A stretch of DNA of 64,000 nt from Pseudomonas koreensis (GCF_025447595.1 NZ_JAOEJU010000003.1:124001-188000); one strand, 5' to 3'. Counted from the stretch's first letter, positions 27,038 to 36,683 are shown. Notes: generated from the sequence alone by a model not told the origin. Numbers and translations are program-made.

Positions 27038-28360
27038 TCAGGTACGGGTCGCACCACGGGCGCTGGCGGCGAACTGATCCACCGGCAATACGTGTTTACG
27101 CTCCAGCAAGCGATAGACGACGCCCGTCAGAATCAGCCCGAACACCATCACTCCGGACAGGAAGTACAGGCCCGACGCGAGGTTGCCGGTGTATTCCTTC
27201 AACGCGCCGATCACGAACGGGCCGATGTAGCCGCCGAGGTTGCCCACCGAGTTGATCAATGCGATCCCGGCCGCCGCGCTGGCGCCGGCGAAGAAGCGAC
27301 CCGGCAGCGTCCAGAACACCGCCGTGCAGGAAAACAGCGCGAATGCCACCAGACACAACGCCGCCAGTTGCGCCGCCGGCAGCGCCAGCCAGGCACTGAG
27401 GAACAGGCCGATCGCGCCCAGCACATAAAGCACCGCCAGATGCCCGTAACGATCATTCAAACGGTCGGAACTGCGCGGAATGATCAACAGGCCGATGATC
27501 CCGAAAACGTACGGCACCGATGACACGAAACCGGTCACCAGATCGCTGCCGCCGAACTGTTTGATCAGGGTCGGCAGCCACAGGCCCAGGCCATAAATGC
27601 TCAGGGTCACCGGCAGATAAAACAGCGCCAGCAGCAACACGCGTTTGTCTTTCAGCGCATGCAGAGGATTGCCGTGACGGGTCTGGCCGTATTCCTGCAG
27701 GTCCTTTTTCAGCTCGCCGGTCAGCCAGTCTTTCTCGGCCTGATCCATCCATTTCACTTGCTGCGGGCCGTCCGGCAACCAGCGCAATACCGGCCAGGTC
27801 AGCAGGATCGCCGGGGTGCCGATGACGATGAACAGCCACTGCCAGCCGTGCAGGCCGAGGATGCCGTCCATGCCCAGCAAACCGCCCGAGACTGGGCCGG
27901 TGATCATCATCGCGATGGGTTGGGAAAGGATGAACAGCCCGAGGATCTTGCCGCGATGGCGCACCGGGAACCACTGAGTGATGTAGTACAGAACGCCGGG
28001 AAAGAACCCCGCCTCCGCCGCGCCGAGCAGAAAGCGCATCACGTAGAAACTGTGCGGGCCCTGGACGAAGGCCATGCCGATCGTGATCGCGCCCCAGGTA
28101 ATCATGATCCGCGCGAACCAGCGCCGTGCGCCGAAGCGTTCGAGCATCAGGTTGCTGGGAATCTCTAACAGAAAGTAGCCGATGAAAAACAGCCCGGCGC
28201 CGAGGCCGTAGGCGGCATCGCCGATGCCGATGTCGGCGCCCATGTGCAGCTTGGCGAAGCCGACGGCGGAGCGATCCACATAGGCGATCAGGTACAGCAG
28301 GATCAGGAAGGGAATCAGTTTCAGCGTGATGCGCCGGACAAGCCGCAGTTCCTGGCTCAT
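27038..28360 (-). CDS. MFS transporter, anion:cation symporter family
   Basis: 440 residues with 12 predicted membrane helices and the family's N-terminal pattern (PFLILLYLIAYVDRSAVGFAKLHM) and MFS loop motif after helix 2 (FGARRWFARIMITWG). ACS-family porters take up organic anions such as hexuronates, tartrate, galactonate or other aldonates by proton symport. Its position between aldonate-degrading enzymes and divergent from the dehydratase makes sugar-acid uptake the likely role. Divergent promoter region at 28361-28553. Confidence 0.9.
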   Translation of the reverse strand: MSQELRLVRRITLKLIPFLILLYLIAYVDRSAVGFAKLHMGADIGIGDAAYGLGAGLFFIGYFLLEIPSNLMLERFGARRWFARIMITWGAITIGMAFVQGPHSFYVMRFLLGAAEAGFFPGVLYYITQWFPVRHRGKILGLFILSQPIAMMITGPVSGGLLGMDGILGLHGWQWLFIVIGTPAILLTWPVLRWLPDGPQQVKWMDQAEKDWLTGELKKDLQEYGQTRHGNPLHALKDKRVLLLALFYLPVTLSIYGLGLWLPTLIKQFGGSDLVTGFVSSVPYVFGIIGLLIIPRSSDRLNDRYGHLAVLYVLGAIGLFLSAWLALPAAQLAALCLVAFALFSCTAVFWTLPGRFFAGASAAAGIALINSVGNLGGYIGPFVIGALKEYTGNLASGLYFLSGVMVFGLILTGVVYRLLERKHVLPVDQFAASARGATRT

Positions 28361-28453
28361 GAGATCGGTCTCCGATTGTTGTTTTTATGGAACCTCGGGG
28401 GACGCCTCTCGCGGAAAACCGCCAGGGCCATCCCTCCATCGAAATCGACTATA

Positions 28454-28464
28454 TAGTAATACTA
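28454..28464. promoter_or_regulatory. Candidate FadR/GntR-type operator 1
   Basis: TAGTAATACTA is a near-perfect palindrome fitting the FadR-subfamily pattern TNGTNNNACNA. It sits between the divergent MFS and dehydratase genes, whose likely regulator is the FCD-type GntR at 30477. Confidence 0.5.
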
Positions 28465-28528
28465 ATTACGCAACAACACTTCCAAACAGTCGATTTTGCG
28501 CTTATGTTTAGACGAAGCTCGCAAACAA

Positions 28529-28539
28529 TAGTCTTACAA
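28529..28539. promoter_or_regulatory. Candidate FadR/GntR-type operator 2
   Basis: TAGTCTTACAA also fits TNGTNNNACNA, and ends 14 bases before the ATG of the dehydratase gene at 28554, a position suited to repression. Less symmetric than operator 1. Confidence 0.45.
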
Positions 28540-28553
28540 TAAGAGAATGGATC

Positions 28554-30290
28554 ATGTCTGATAAGAAACCCACCCTGCGCTCCGCCCAATGGTTTGGCAC
28601 GGCCGACAAGAACGGCTTCATGTACCGCAGCTGGATGAAGAATCAGGGCATCGCCGACCATCAGTTCCACGGCAAGCCGATCATCGGCATCTGCAACACC
28701 TGGTCGGAACTGACCCCGTGCAACGCGCACTTCCGCCAGATCGCGGAGCACGTCAAACGCGGGGTGATCGAGGCCGGTGGTTTCCCGGTGGAATTCCCGG
28801 TGTTTTCCAATGGCGAATCGAACCTGCGCCCGACCGCCATGCTCACCCGCAACCTGGCGAGCATGGACGTCGAGGAAGCGATTCGCGGCAACCCGATTGA
28901 CGGCGTGGTGCTGCTGACCGGTTGCGACAAGACCACCCCGGCCCTGCTGATGGGCGCGGCCAGTTGCGACGTGCCGGCGATCGTTGTCACCGGCGGGCCG
29001 ATGCTCAACGGCAAGCACAAGGGCAAGGACATCGGTTCCGGCACCGTGGTCTGGCAACTCAGCGAACAGGTCAAGGCCGGCACCATCACCATTGACGATT
29101 TCCTCGCAGCCGAGGGTGGCATGTCCCGCTCTGCCGGCACCTGCAACACCATGGGGACCGCGTCGACCATGGCCTGCATGGCCGAAGCGCTGGGCACTTC
29201 GCTGCCGCACAACGCGGCGATTCCGGCGGTGGATGCACGGCGTTATGTGCTGGCGCACATGTCCGGCATGCGTGCGGTCGAAATGGTGCGTGAAGACTTG
29301 AAACTGTCGAAGATCCTGACCAAGGAAGCCTTCGAAAACGCGATCCGGGTCAACGCGGCGATTGGTGGTTCGACCAACGCGGTAATCCACCTCAAAGCCA
29401 TCGCCGGGCGCATCGGCGTCGAGCTGGATCTGGACGACTGGACCCGCATCGGTCGCGGCATGCCGACCATCGTCGACCTGCAACCGTCCGGGCGTTTCCT
29501 GATGGAAGAGTTCTACTACGCGGGCGGCTTGCCGGCCGTGCTGCGGCGCCTCGGCGAGGCCAATCTGATTCCGAATCCGAACGCATTGACCGTCAACGGC
29601 AAATCCATTGGCGAGAACACCAAGGACGCGCCGATCTACGGCGAGGACGAAGTTATCCGCACCCTCGACAACCCGATCCGCGCCGACGGCGGGATCTGCG
29701 TGTTGCGCGGCAACCTGGCGCCGCTGGGCGCGGTGCTCAAGCCATCAGCCGCCACGCCGGAGCTGATGCAGCACCGTGGCCGCGCCGTCGTTTTCGAGAA
29801 CTTCGACATGTACAAGGCGCGAATCAACGACCCGGAACTGGACGTCGATGCCAACTCGATTCTGGTGATGAAGAACTGCGGGCCGAAGGGTTATCCGGGC
29901 ATGGCCGAAGTCGGCAACATGGGCTTGCCGGCCAAGCTGCTGGCACAGGGCGTGACCGACATGGTGCGCATCTCCGACGCGCGCATGAGCGGCACCGCTT
30001 ACGGCACCGTCGTGTTGCACGTCGCCCCGGAAGCGGCAGCCGGCGGGCCTTTGGCGGCGGTGAAGGAAGGTGACTGGATCGAGCTGGACTGCGCCAGCGG
30101 ACGTTTGCACCTGGACATTCCGGACGCTGAACTGGCGGCGCGCATGGCGGATCTGCAACCACCGCAGCAATTGTTGGTGGGTGGCTATCGTCAGCTGTAT
30201 ATCGACCATGTGCTGCAGGCGGATCAGGGGTGTGATTTCGACTTCCTGGTCGGTTGCCGAGGGGCTGAAGTGCCGCGCCATTCCCACTAA
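28554..30290 (+). CDS. IlvD/Edd family dehydratase (probable L-arabonate or related aldonate dehydratase)
   Basis: 578 residues. The iron-sulfur cysteines are in the expected places: GICNTW (about residue 46-51), GCDKTTP (about 123) and SAGTCNTMGTAS (about 195). The N-terminus (RSAQWFGTADKNGFMYRSW) is that of the sugar-acid branch, including L-arabonate dehydratase, rather than of biosynthetic IlvD. It would convert an aldonate to its 2-keto-3-deoxy form, feeding the AraD1 protein and the semialdehyde dehydrogenase. Good spacing from AAGAGAATGG to the ATG. The exact sugar acid (arabonate, xylonate or a hexonate) is not decided by the sequence. Confidence 0.88.
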   Translation: MSDKKPTLRSAQWFGTADKNGFMYRSWMKNQGIADHQFHGKPIIGICNTWSELTPCNAHFRQIAEHVKRGVIEAGGFPVEFPVFSNGESNLRPTAMLTRNLASMDVEEAIRGNPIDGVVLLTGCDKTTPALLMGAASCDVPAIVVTGGPMLNGKHKGKDIGSGTVVWQLSEQVKAGTITIDDFLAAEGGMSRSAGTCNTMGTASTMACMAEALGTSLPHNAAIPAVDARRYVLAHMSGMRAVEMVREDLKLSKILTKEAFENAIRVNAAIGGSTNAVIHLKAIAGRIGVELDLDDWTRIGRGMPTIVDLQPSGRFLMEEFYYAGGLPAVLRRLGEANLIPNPNALTVNGKSIGENTKDAPIYGEDEVIRTLDNPIRADGGICVLRGNLAPLGAVLKPSAATPELMQHRGRAVVFENFDMYKARINDPELDVDANSILVMKNCGPKGYPGMAEVGNMGLPAKLLAQGVTDMVRISDARMSGTAYGTVVLHVAPEAAAGGPLAAVKEGDWIELDCASGRLHLDIPDAELAARMADLQPPQQLLVGGYRQLYIDHVLQADQGCDFDFLVGCRGAEVPRHSH

Positions 30291-30300
30291 AACCGCCGCC

Positions 30301-30392
30301 CCTGTGGGAGCGAGCTTGCTCGCGATTGCGATTTATCATTCAACATCCAGGTTGGCTGACACTCCGCTATCGCGAGCAAGCTCGCTCCCACA
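30301..30392. repeat. REP pair (BIME) 4
   Basis: CTGTGGGAGCGAGCTTGCTC from 30302 and the inverted unit ending at 30392. Directly after the dehydratase stop, before the regulator gene. Confidence 0.9.
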
Positions 30393-30476
30393 TTTGCTTT
30401 GTGTATCCCCCTCAAGAATGAGCCATGCCTGCTATGATGCGCGGCATCTCCATCGCTCAGGATCGCGCCGCTCCCC

Positions 30477-31196
30477 ATGGATTACCGCAAACCTTCCGAC
30501 CGTAAAAGCATGCACTCGCGCATCGTCCAGGAACTGGGCATGCAGATTGTTTCCGGACGCTTTTTGCCTTGCGACAAGCTGCCCGCCGAAGCCTTGCTCT
30601 GCGAGGAGTACGCGGTCAGTCGACCGGTGTTGCGCGAAGCCACCCGAGTGCTGGTCGCCAAGGGCCTGGTGTATTCGAAACCGCGCGTTGGTACCGTGGT
30701 CAAGCCGCGCCGCGAATGGCACATGCTCGACCCGGACGTGCTGCACTGGCTGATGCAAAGCAGCCCGCAGAACGAGTTCTTCAATGTCCTGACCAGCGTG
30801 CGCAGCATCATCGAACCGGCCGCCGCCGCCCTCGCCGCCCAGCACGCGACCGATGCCGACATCGCCTCGATTGCCGAGGCTTACCAACGCATGGAAGCGG
30901 CGCCGACCCCGGAGGCCTTGCTGCAACCGGATCTGGATTTTCACAGCCGGATTGCCGACGCGACCCACAACGACTTGCTGGCGAACCTGTGCAACATGCT
31001 GTCGGTGGCGATTGCCGAGGCGTTGAAGCATTCGAACCAGCGGCCGAACCTGCATGAACTGGCGCTGCCTCGGCACAAGGCGATTTTGACGGCGATCGAG
31101 AATCGGGATGCGCTGGGGGCTCGGCATGCGACGTTGGTGCAGCTGGATGATGCGCGGAGTGCCTTGAGTGTTGTGCTTGGGGCGGATATTTCGTAG
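30477..31196 (+). CDS. GntR-family regulator, FadR/FCD subfamily
   Basis: 239 residues: N-terminal winged helix-turn-helix (about 10-75, with KLPAEALLCEEYAVSRPVLR) and a C-terminal all-helical FCD ligand domain (about 95-225) with the metal-binding positions D...H (DLDFHSRIADATHN), and later conserved histidines (RHKAIL, ARHATL). Such proteins usually repress nearby sugar-acid genes until an intermediate binds. It follows the dehydratase gene, and the two TNGTNNNACNA sites at 28454 and 28529 are its best candidate operators. Confidence 0.9.
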   Translation: MDYRKPSDRKSMHSRIVQELGMQIVSGRFLPCDKLPAEALLCEEYAVSRPVLREATRVLVAKGLVYSKPRVGTVVKPRREWHMLDPDVLHWLMQSSPQNEFFNVLTSVRSIIEPAAAALAAQHATDADIASIAEAYQRMEAAPTPEALLQPDLDFHSRIADATHNDLLANLCNMLSVAIAEALKHSNQRPNLHELALPRHKAILTAIENRDALGARHATLVQLDDARSALSVVLGADIS

Positions 31197-31212
31197 GTCG
31201 TTAGTCCGCCGG

Positions 31213-31388
31213 CCCTCACCCTAGCCCTCTCCCAAGGGGAGAGGGAACCGATTGGGGGATATTGGAGAGATACACCGACTTGAACGATCTGCCTTGAATC
31301 CATAATCGACTCGGTTTTTCAGGTCGATGTTTGACGAAGCACAACTCGGTCAGTCCCCTCTCCCTTTGGGAGAGGGCTAGGGTGAGGG
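31213..31388. repeat. Long-range inverted repeat CCCTCACCCTAGCCCTCTCCC
   Basis: A 21-base sequence beginning CCCTCACCCTAGCCC at 31213-31233 is exactly reversed at 31368-31388. Each arm also carries a local hairpin (CTCTCCC with GGGAGAG). This sequence type is a common dispersed repeat in Pseudomonas intergenic DNA. It lies between convergent genes. Confidence 0.85.
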
Positions 31389-31413
31389 GGCTTTTGATCT
31401 TGCCCCACAAAAA

Positions 31414-31440
31414 AAGCCGCAACCCTAAGGTTGCGGCTTT
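31414..31440. terminator. Bidirectional Rho-independent terminator
   Basis: AAAGCCGCAACC and GGTTGCGGCTTT form a 12-bp stem with a 4-base loop, preceded by a run of A (T-run for the minus strand). It ends the RND exporter transcript coming from the right. Confidence 0.85.
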
Positions 31441-31459
31441 GTCGTTTCAGACGCCCGGA

Positions 31460-33844
31460 TCAGTGAGCAAACAGCGAATTGCCCTTCTGCCCCGCCAGTT
31501 TCTCCGGCTTGATCAGGAACTTCGCCAGTGCCGGCAGCAGCCACAGCGCACCGAACATGTTCCACAGCAGCATGAAGGTCAGCATCAGGCCCATGTCGGC
31601 CTGGAACTTGATCGCCGAGAAGATCCAGGTGCACACGCCGATGGCCAGGCACAGACCGGTGAACAGCACCGCTTTACCGGTGGATTTCAGGGTCTGGTAA
31701 TAGGCTTCCTGCAACGGCAGGCCGGCACGCAGGAAACTCTCCAGGCGGCTGTAGATGTAGATGCCGTAGTCCACGCCGATCCCCACGCCCAGCGCCACCA
31801 CCGGCAGCGTCGCCACTTTCACGCCGATGCCCATGAACGCCATCAGCGCGTTGCCCAGCACCGAGGTCAGCACCAGCGGCAGCACGATGCACAAGGTCGC
31901 CGCCCATGAACGGAAGGTGATCATGCACATCACCGCCACGCAGATGTAGACCAGGATCAGGATGGTCAGCTCGGACTTCTTGATCACCTCGTTGGTGGCT
32001 GCCTCGATCCCGGCGTTACCGGCGGCGAGGATGAATTCCAGGCCTTCCTTGTTGTTTTCCTTGGCGAAGTCCTGCACCGCATGCACTGCGCGATCCAGGG
32101 TTTCGGCCTTGTGGTCGTTGAGGAACACCAGCACCGGCGCCAATGAGCAACTGTTGTTGTACAGGCCGTCGGCACGGGCGATGGAGTTGTTCAGCACGTC
32201 CGGGTTGCGCGACAGGGTTTCCCATTTCAGGTTGCCCTCGTTCATGCCCTTGATCATCTGCTTGGACACGGTCACCAGCGAGATCGCCGACTGCACGCCC
32301 TCGGTGTTCTGCATCTTCCACATCAGCTCGTCGATCGGCGCCATGGCTTCATAGCGCGAGCAACCTTCGGACTTGGTCTTGACCATCACCACCAGCACGT
32401 CGGAACTGGTCGAGTAGTTGCTGATGATGAAGTTGTTGTCTTTGTTGTAGCGCGAATCCGGACGCAGTTCCGGCGCACCCTGATCGAGGTCGCCGATCTT
32501 CAGGTTCTGGCTGTACCAGAGGCCGCCACCGAACGCGACCAGCGCCAGGGCGATGGAGATCGGGGCGACTTTCGGGTTGGCGAAGTTCGACAGCAGGCGC
32601 CAGAACGGGTGTTCGCGGTGCGCGTCCTTCTTGCTCTTGGCGATAGCGCGCTTGCTGATGCCGACATAGGAAATCGCCACCGGCAGCAGGATCAGGTTGG
32701 TGAACACGATCACCGCCACGCCGATGGAAGCGCCGATGGCCAGCTCGCGGATCACGCCGATGTCGATGATCAGCAGCGTGATGAAGCCGACGGCGTCCGC
32801 CAGAATCGCGATCATCCCCGGCAGGAACAACTGACGGAAGGTCCGCCGTGCGGCCGTCAACGCGTTGTCCGCCTCACCGGATTGCAGGGCGATACCGTTG
32901 ATTTTCTGCACGCCGTGGGAAATGCCGATGGCAAAGATCAGGAACGGCACCAGCATCGAATACGGATCGAGGCCGAACCCGAAGAAGTGCATCAACCCGA
33001 GTTGCCAGACCACCGCCACCAGCGTGGTGCTCAACACCGCCACGGTACTGCGCAGGCAGTTGGTGAACCACAGCAGCAGGATCAGGGTGATGACGAAGGC
33101 GATGCCGAAGAACATCACCACCATCACCAGGCCGTCGATCAGGTCACCGACCTTTTTGGCGAAACCGACGATGTGGATCTTGACGTTGGGGTTCTGCGCT
33201 TCGAACTTGTTGCGGATCTTGTCTTCAAGTTCGTGGGAGAACTTGCGATAGTCCAGCGCCAGCAACTTGCCCTGGTCCTGCGGGTCCGGGTAGGACTCCA
33301 GCAGCGGGATGTCGACGATGCTCGATTTGAAGTCGTTGGCCACCAGACGCCCGACCTGACCGGACTTGAGCACGTTGTTGCGCAGCAGATCGAGGCTGTC
33401 CTGGGAGCCGTTGTAGCTCTGCGGGATCACTTCGCCGCCGGCAAAACCTTCCTCGGTCACTTCGGTCCAGCGCACGCTCGGGCTCCACAGCGACTTGAGG
33501 CCGGAACGGTCGACGCCGGAGATGTAGAACACCTCGTCGTTGATCTGACGCAGGGTCTCCATGTACTCCTTGGAGAAGATGTCGCCGTCCTTCGCTTCCA
33601 CCGAAATACGCACGGTGTTGCCCAGGTTCGCCAGATCGTTGCGGTGCTCCATCATCTTTTCAATGAACGGATGCTTGAGCGGGATCATCTTTTCGAAACT
33701 GGTGGACGGGCGAATCAGCGTGGCCTGCCAGAACAGGAAAATGCTGACCAGCAGGCAGATCACGATCACTGCCGGGCGGTTGTTGAAGATCAGGCGCTCG
33801 AGAAACGTCGCCTTGTCCTGATGATGAGTGCTCAAGGAAGTCAT
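31460..33844 (-). CDS. RND superfamily transporter (MMPL-type)
   Basis: 794 residues with two MMPL/RND halves: one N-terminal helix (about 20-40), a periplasmic loop, five helices (about 225-400), a second loop, and six helices near the C-terminus (about 610-780). Motifs of the family include GIGVDYGIYIYSR near the C-terminal half. These exporters move lipids or hydrophobic compounds. In pseudomonads this gene is usually next to a YCF48/BNR protein, as here (33873), and to DUF1302 and DUF1329 genes, which are missing here. Confidence 0.9.
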   Translation of the reverse strand: MTSLSTHHQDKATFLERLIFNNRPAVIVICLLVSIFLFWQATLIRPSTSFEKMIPLKHPFIEKMMEHRNDLANLGNTVRISVEAKDGDIFSKEYMETLRQINDEVFYISGVDRSGLKSLWSPSVRWTEVTEEGFAGGEVIPQSYNGSQDSLDLLRNNVLKSGQVGRLVANDFKSSIVDIPLLESYPDPQDQGKLLALDYRKFSHELEDKIRNKFEAQNPNVKIHIVGFAKKVGDLIDGLVMVVMFFGIAFVITLILLLWFTNCLRSTVAVLSTTLVAVVWQLGLMHFFGFGLDPYSMLVPFLIFAIGISHGVQKINGIALQSGEADNALTAARRTFRQLFLPGMIAILADAVGFITLLIIDIGVIRELAIGASIGVAVIVFTNLILLPVAISYVGISKRAIAKSKKDAHREHPFWRLLSNFANPKVAPISIALALVAFGGGLWYSQNLKIGDLDQGAPELRPDSRYNKDNNFIISNYSTSSDVLVVMVKTKSEGCSRYEAMAPIDELMWKMQNTEGVQSAISLVTVSKQMIKGMNEGNLKWETLSRNPDVLNNSIARADGLYNNSCSLAPVLVFLNDHKAETLDRAVHAVQDFAKENNKEGLEFILAAGNAGIEAATNEVIKKSELTILILVYICVAVMCMITFRSWAATLCIVLPLVLTSVLGNALMAFMGIGVKVATLPVVALGVGIGVDYGIYIYSRLESFLRAGLPLQEAYYQTLKSTGKAVLFTGLCLAIGVCTWIFSAIKFQADMGLMLTFMLLWNMFGALWLLPALAKFLIKPEKLAGQKGNSLFAH

Positions 33845-33872
33845 AGCCCCGCCTTCTTATTATTGATTCGGC

Positions 33873-34901
33873 TCATTTGCCCAGCTCGGCGCCGTTCGCA
33901 GTCGTAACCCGAACGCCACCCTGCCCGCTCAGGATCAGATTGCCGTTGCCGGCGGCGGTGACCGACGACAACGAGATGCGATCCGGACGGTTGAACACGC
34001 TGAAGGTTTCGCCGTTGTCACTGCTGCTGACCACCGAGCCGCCGTTGCCGACAATGACGATGGAGCCGTCTTCGAGCAGTGTGGCGCCGGACAGGCCGAA
34101 CTCCAGCGAACCGCGCGCGGCTTTCAGTTCGACCTGCTCCCAGGTGCTGCCAAAATCGGTGGAGCGGTAAAGGTTGCCGCGCAGACCGTAGGCCAGCAGG
34201 GTTTGCGGTTGCGCCGTGCCGATCACGCCGAACAGCGAACCTTCGTACGGGCCTTCGAGTTTTTCCCAGGTCTGGCCGTCGTCGGCGGAGCGGAACATGC
34301 TGCCCGACTCACCGACGATGAACAGGCCGGCGTCTTTTACGGAGGCGATGGCGTTGAGGTGGAACTGGTCTTCGTTGTCGAGGCGATCGCTGACGTCTTC
34401 CCAGTGTTTGCCGCCGTCGGTGGTTTCCAGCAGCGCGCCGTAGGCACCCACGGCCAGGCCGCTGTTGACGTCCTTGAACCAGACGTCGAGCAGCGGCGAT
34501 TCACGCTTGAGGTCTTCGAACTGTTTGGTCCAGGTCAGGCCGCCGTCTTCGCTGGCGAGGATCTGCGCGTCGTGGCCGACGGCCCAGCCGTGCTTGTCAT
34601 CGACGAAATACACGGCGGTCAGCAACTGGCGGCTCGGCACTTTGGCCTGAGTCCAGGTCTTGCCCTGGTCGTCGGAATAGAGAATGTGCCCGCGATCCCC
34701 GACCGCCACCAGCCGGGTTCCGGCGTGAACGACATCGAGCATCAGGCTTTTCGAGGCCTTGGCCGATTCGGTGGAATAGACCACATCGGCTGGCGCTTCG
34801 GCGGCGAGAACCGGCGCCGACAATGTGGCAAAGCCCAGCAGAGAGAGTGCTGTGGCCAGCAACGCGGTGTTGCGTAACGCCGGCGGGCGGCAACGACTCA
34901 T
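33873..34901 (-). CDS. YCF48/BNR-repeat secreted protein
   Basis: 342 residues with a signal peptide (ALLATALSLLGFATLSAPVLAAE) and repeated BNR-type blades of the form S-D-x-G-x-T-W: SDDQGKTWTQ, SEDGGLTWTK, TTDGGKHWED, SADDGQTWEK, STDFGSTWEQ, SSDNGETFSV. The beta propeller is of the YCF48 type; the cyanobacterial relative helps assemble photosystem II, but here it most likely is a periplasmic partner of the RND exporter 28 bases downstream. Confidence 0.88.
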   Translation of the reverse strand: MSRCRPPALRNTALLATALSLLGFATLSAPVLAAEAPADVVYSTESAKASKSLMLDVVHAGTRLVAVGDRGHILYSDDQGKTWTQAKVPSRQLLTAVYFVDDKHGWAVGHDAQILASEDGGLTWTKQFEDLKRESPLLDVWFKDVNSGLAVGAYGALLETTDGGKHWEDVSDRLDNEDQFHLNAIASVKDAGLFIVGESGSMFRSADDGQTWEKLEGPYEGSLFGVIGTAQPQTLLAYGLRGNLYRSTDFGSTWEQVELKAARGSLEFGLSGATLLEDGSIVIVGNGGSVVSSSDNGETFSVFNRPDRISLSSVTAAGNGNLILSGQGGVRVTTANGAELGK

Positions 34902-35225
34902 AGACCTTCCCCTGTTTATTATTGTTGGTCATGGACCTTAAAGGGCGCCGCAAGGGTGCTCACGGTGACTGCCTGGTCACAGCATAGTCCTGAAACCCGC
35001 CATCCAGAGCCCCTTCGGAAGCTGGCTCATCCTATCGGGCATTCGAAACGTCTGACAATCGGCGCAACGTTATCTTTTGTTAACCGAAAGGGACTACAGC
35101 GGCAGCTGAATGCGCGGGCATTCGTCCGACTGATGGCAGGGATTCTTGCGAGGGGGACTTGCACGATCGGTATTATGGTATACCATCAGACGCACAGTCA
35201 CTTTTTATCCCCTACGGAGCAGCTC
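34902..35225. other. Divergent promoter region
   Basis: No gene is supported in these 324 bases. They hold the promoters of the minus-strand BNR gene and the plus-strand catabolic cluster. The only clear site is the palindromic operator at 35171-35188. Confidence 0.5.
35171..35188. promoter_or_regulatory. GntR-type operator, copy 1
   Basis: TATTATGGTATACCATCA contains the perfect palindrome TGGTATACCA. Its first 15 bases recur exactly at 41001-41015, and 13 of 14 bases recur at 42201-42223. It lies 38 bases upstream of the ATG at 35226. The likely binder is the FCD-type regulator encoded at 39240. Confidence 0.7.
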
Positions 35226-35816
35226 ATGAGTTTCGAAATTCGCAAGATCGTCAGCTATGTCGAAGAGACCTTCATCGAAGGCGGCAAGGCGTCCGACACC
35301 CCGGTGACCATGGTTGGTCTGGCTGTCGTGATGAAGAACCCGTGGGTCGGCAATGGCTTTGTCGAAGACCTCAAGCCGCAGATCCGCGCCAATTGCTCGG
35401 ACCTCGGCGCAATGATGGTCGAGCGCCTGGTGGGCATCATCGGTGGTGCCGAGAAGATCGAGGCTTACGGCAAAGCCGCGGTGGTCGGCGCCGATGGCGA
35501 AATCGAACACGCGTCAGCGGTGATCCACACCCTGCGCTTCGGCAACCACTATCGCGAAGCGGTCAAGGCCAAGAGTTACCTGAGCTTCACCAACAAACGC
35601 GGCGGTCCGGGCACTTCGATCCAGATCCCGATGATGCACAAGGACGACGAAGGCCTGCGCTCGCACTACATCACCCTGGAAATGCAGATCGAAGACGCCC
35701 CGCGCGCCGACGAAATCGTTGTGGTGCTGGGTTGCGCCGACGGTGGTCGCCTGCACCCGCGCATCGGCAACCGCTACATCGATCTGGAAGAACTGGCCGC
35801 CGAAAAAGCCCAGTAA
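35226..35816 (+). CDS. Amino acid synthesis (AA_synth, DUF1185) family protein
   Basis: 196 residues. The open frame reaches back to 34956, but the ATG at 35226 (MSFEIRKIVSYVEETFIEGG) has GGAG close upstream and follows the operator at 35171. The family is named for an old amino-acid-synthesis annotation; a defined activity is lacking. Conserved features include a Gly-rich EKIEAYGKAAVVG segment and GGPGTSIQIPMMHKDDE near residues 125-143. First gene of a cluster of catabolic enzymes, so a hydrolytic or isomerase step in the same pathway is likely. Confidence 0.85.
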   Translation: MSFEIRKIVSYVEETFIEGGKASDTPVTMVGLAVVMKNPWVGNGFVEDLKPQIRANCSDLGAMMVERLVGIIGGAEKIEAYGKAAVVGADGEIEHASAVIHTLRFGNHYREAVKAKSYLSFTNKRGGPGTSIQIPMMHKDDEGLRSHYITLEMQIEDAPRADEIVVVLGCADGGRLHPRIGNRYIDLEELAAEKAQ

Positions 35817-35849
35817 TCACAATAAAAAAAGGCATTGCAGGAGCGCTCC

Positions 35850-36683
35850 ATGATTCGGCTCACCGCTGAACTCACCCCGGCCGGCACCAGTTATCTGGCG
35901 ACCGGCCAAGGCCAACCCGTGGTGTTGATCCACGGCGTGGGCTTGAACAAAGAAATGTGGGGCGGCCAGATCGTCGGCCTGGCCACGCAATACCGGGTGA
36001 TCGCCTACGACATGCTCGGCCATGGCGCCAGCCCGCGACCGGCCAGCGGCACCGCCCTGCTCGGTTATGCCGATCAGTTGCTGGAGCTGCTCGACCACCT
36101 GCAATTGCCGCTGGCATCGGTGATCGGTTTTTCCATGGGCGGTCTGGTGGCCCGGGCGTTTGCCCTGCATTACCCGGAACGCCTGAAAAGCCTGGTGGTG
36201 CTCAACAGCGTGTTCAACCGCAGCGAAGAACAGCGCGCCGGGGTTATCGCCCGCACCGCGCAAGCCGCCGAGCACGGGCCGGACGCGAATGCCGAAGCGG
36301 CGCTGTCGCGCTGGTTCAGCCGCGAATATCAGGCGGCCAACCCGGCGCAGATCGCCGCGATCCGCCAGACCCTGGCCCGCAATGATCCGCAGGGTTACCT
36401 GACCACCTACGAATTGTTCGCCACCCAGGACATGTACCGCGCCGACGACCTGGGCAGCATCCAGGCGCCGACGCTGATCGCCACCGGCGAACTGGACCCC
36501 GGATCGACCCCGGAAATGGCCGAGCAACTGGCCGCGCGCATTCCCGGTGCGAAGGTTGCCGTGCTGCCCGAGCAACGGCATATGATGCCGGTAGAGTCGC
36601 CACGGCTGGTCAACCAGACGCTGCTGGAATTTCTCGACACCGCACACGCCCGACAAAACCATATAAAGGGGATCGTTGCATGA
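35850..36683 (+). CDS. Alpha/beta hydrolase
   Basis: 277 residues with the alpha/beta-hydrolase core: oxyanion segment LIHGVGLNKEMWGGQ, nucleophile elbow GFSMGG (Ser at about residue 93), acid in ATGELDPGSTPEM and a final His in EQRHMMPVESP. The start is the ATG at 35850, with GGAGCG about ten bases before it; the frame is open from 35835. Substrate unknown; it would cleave an amide, ester or C-C bond in the same pathway. Overlaps the ALDH gene by 4 bases. Confidence 0.88.
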   Translation: MIRLTAELTPAGTSYLATGQGQPVVLIHGVGLNKEMWGGQIVGLATQYRVIAYDMLGHGASPRPASGTALLGYADQLLELLDHLQLPLASVIGFSMGGLVARAFALHYPERLKSLVVLNSVFNRSEEQRAGVIARTAQAAEHGPDANAEAALSRWFSREYQAANPAQIAAIRQTLARNDPQGYLTTYELFATQDMYRADDLGSIQAPTLIATGELDPGSTPEMAEQLAARIPGAKVAVLPEQRHMMPVESPRLVNQTLLEFLDTAHARQNHIKGIVA

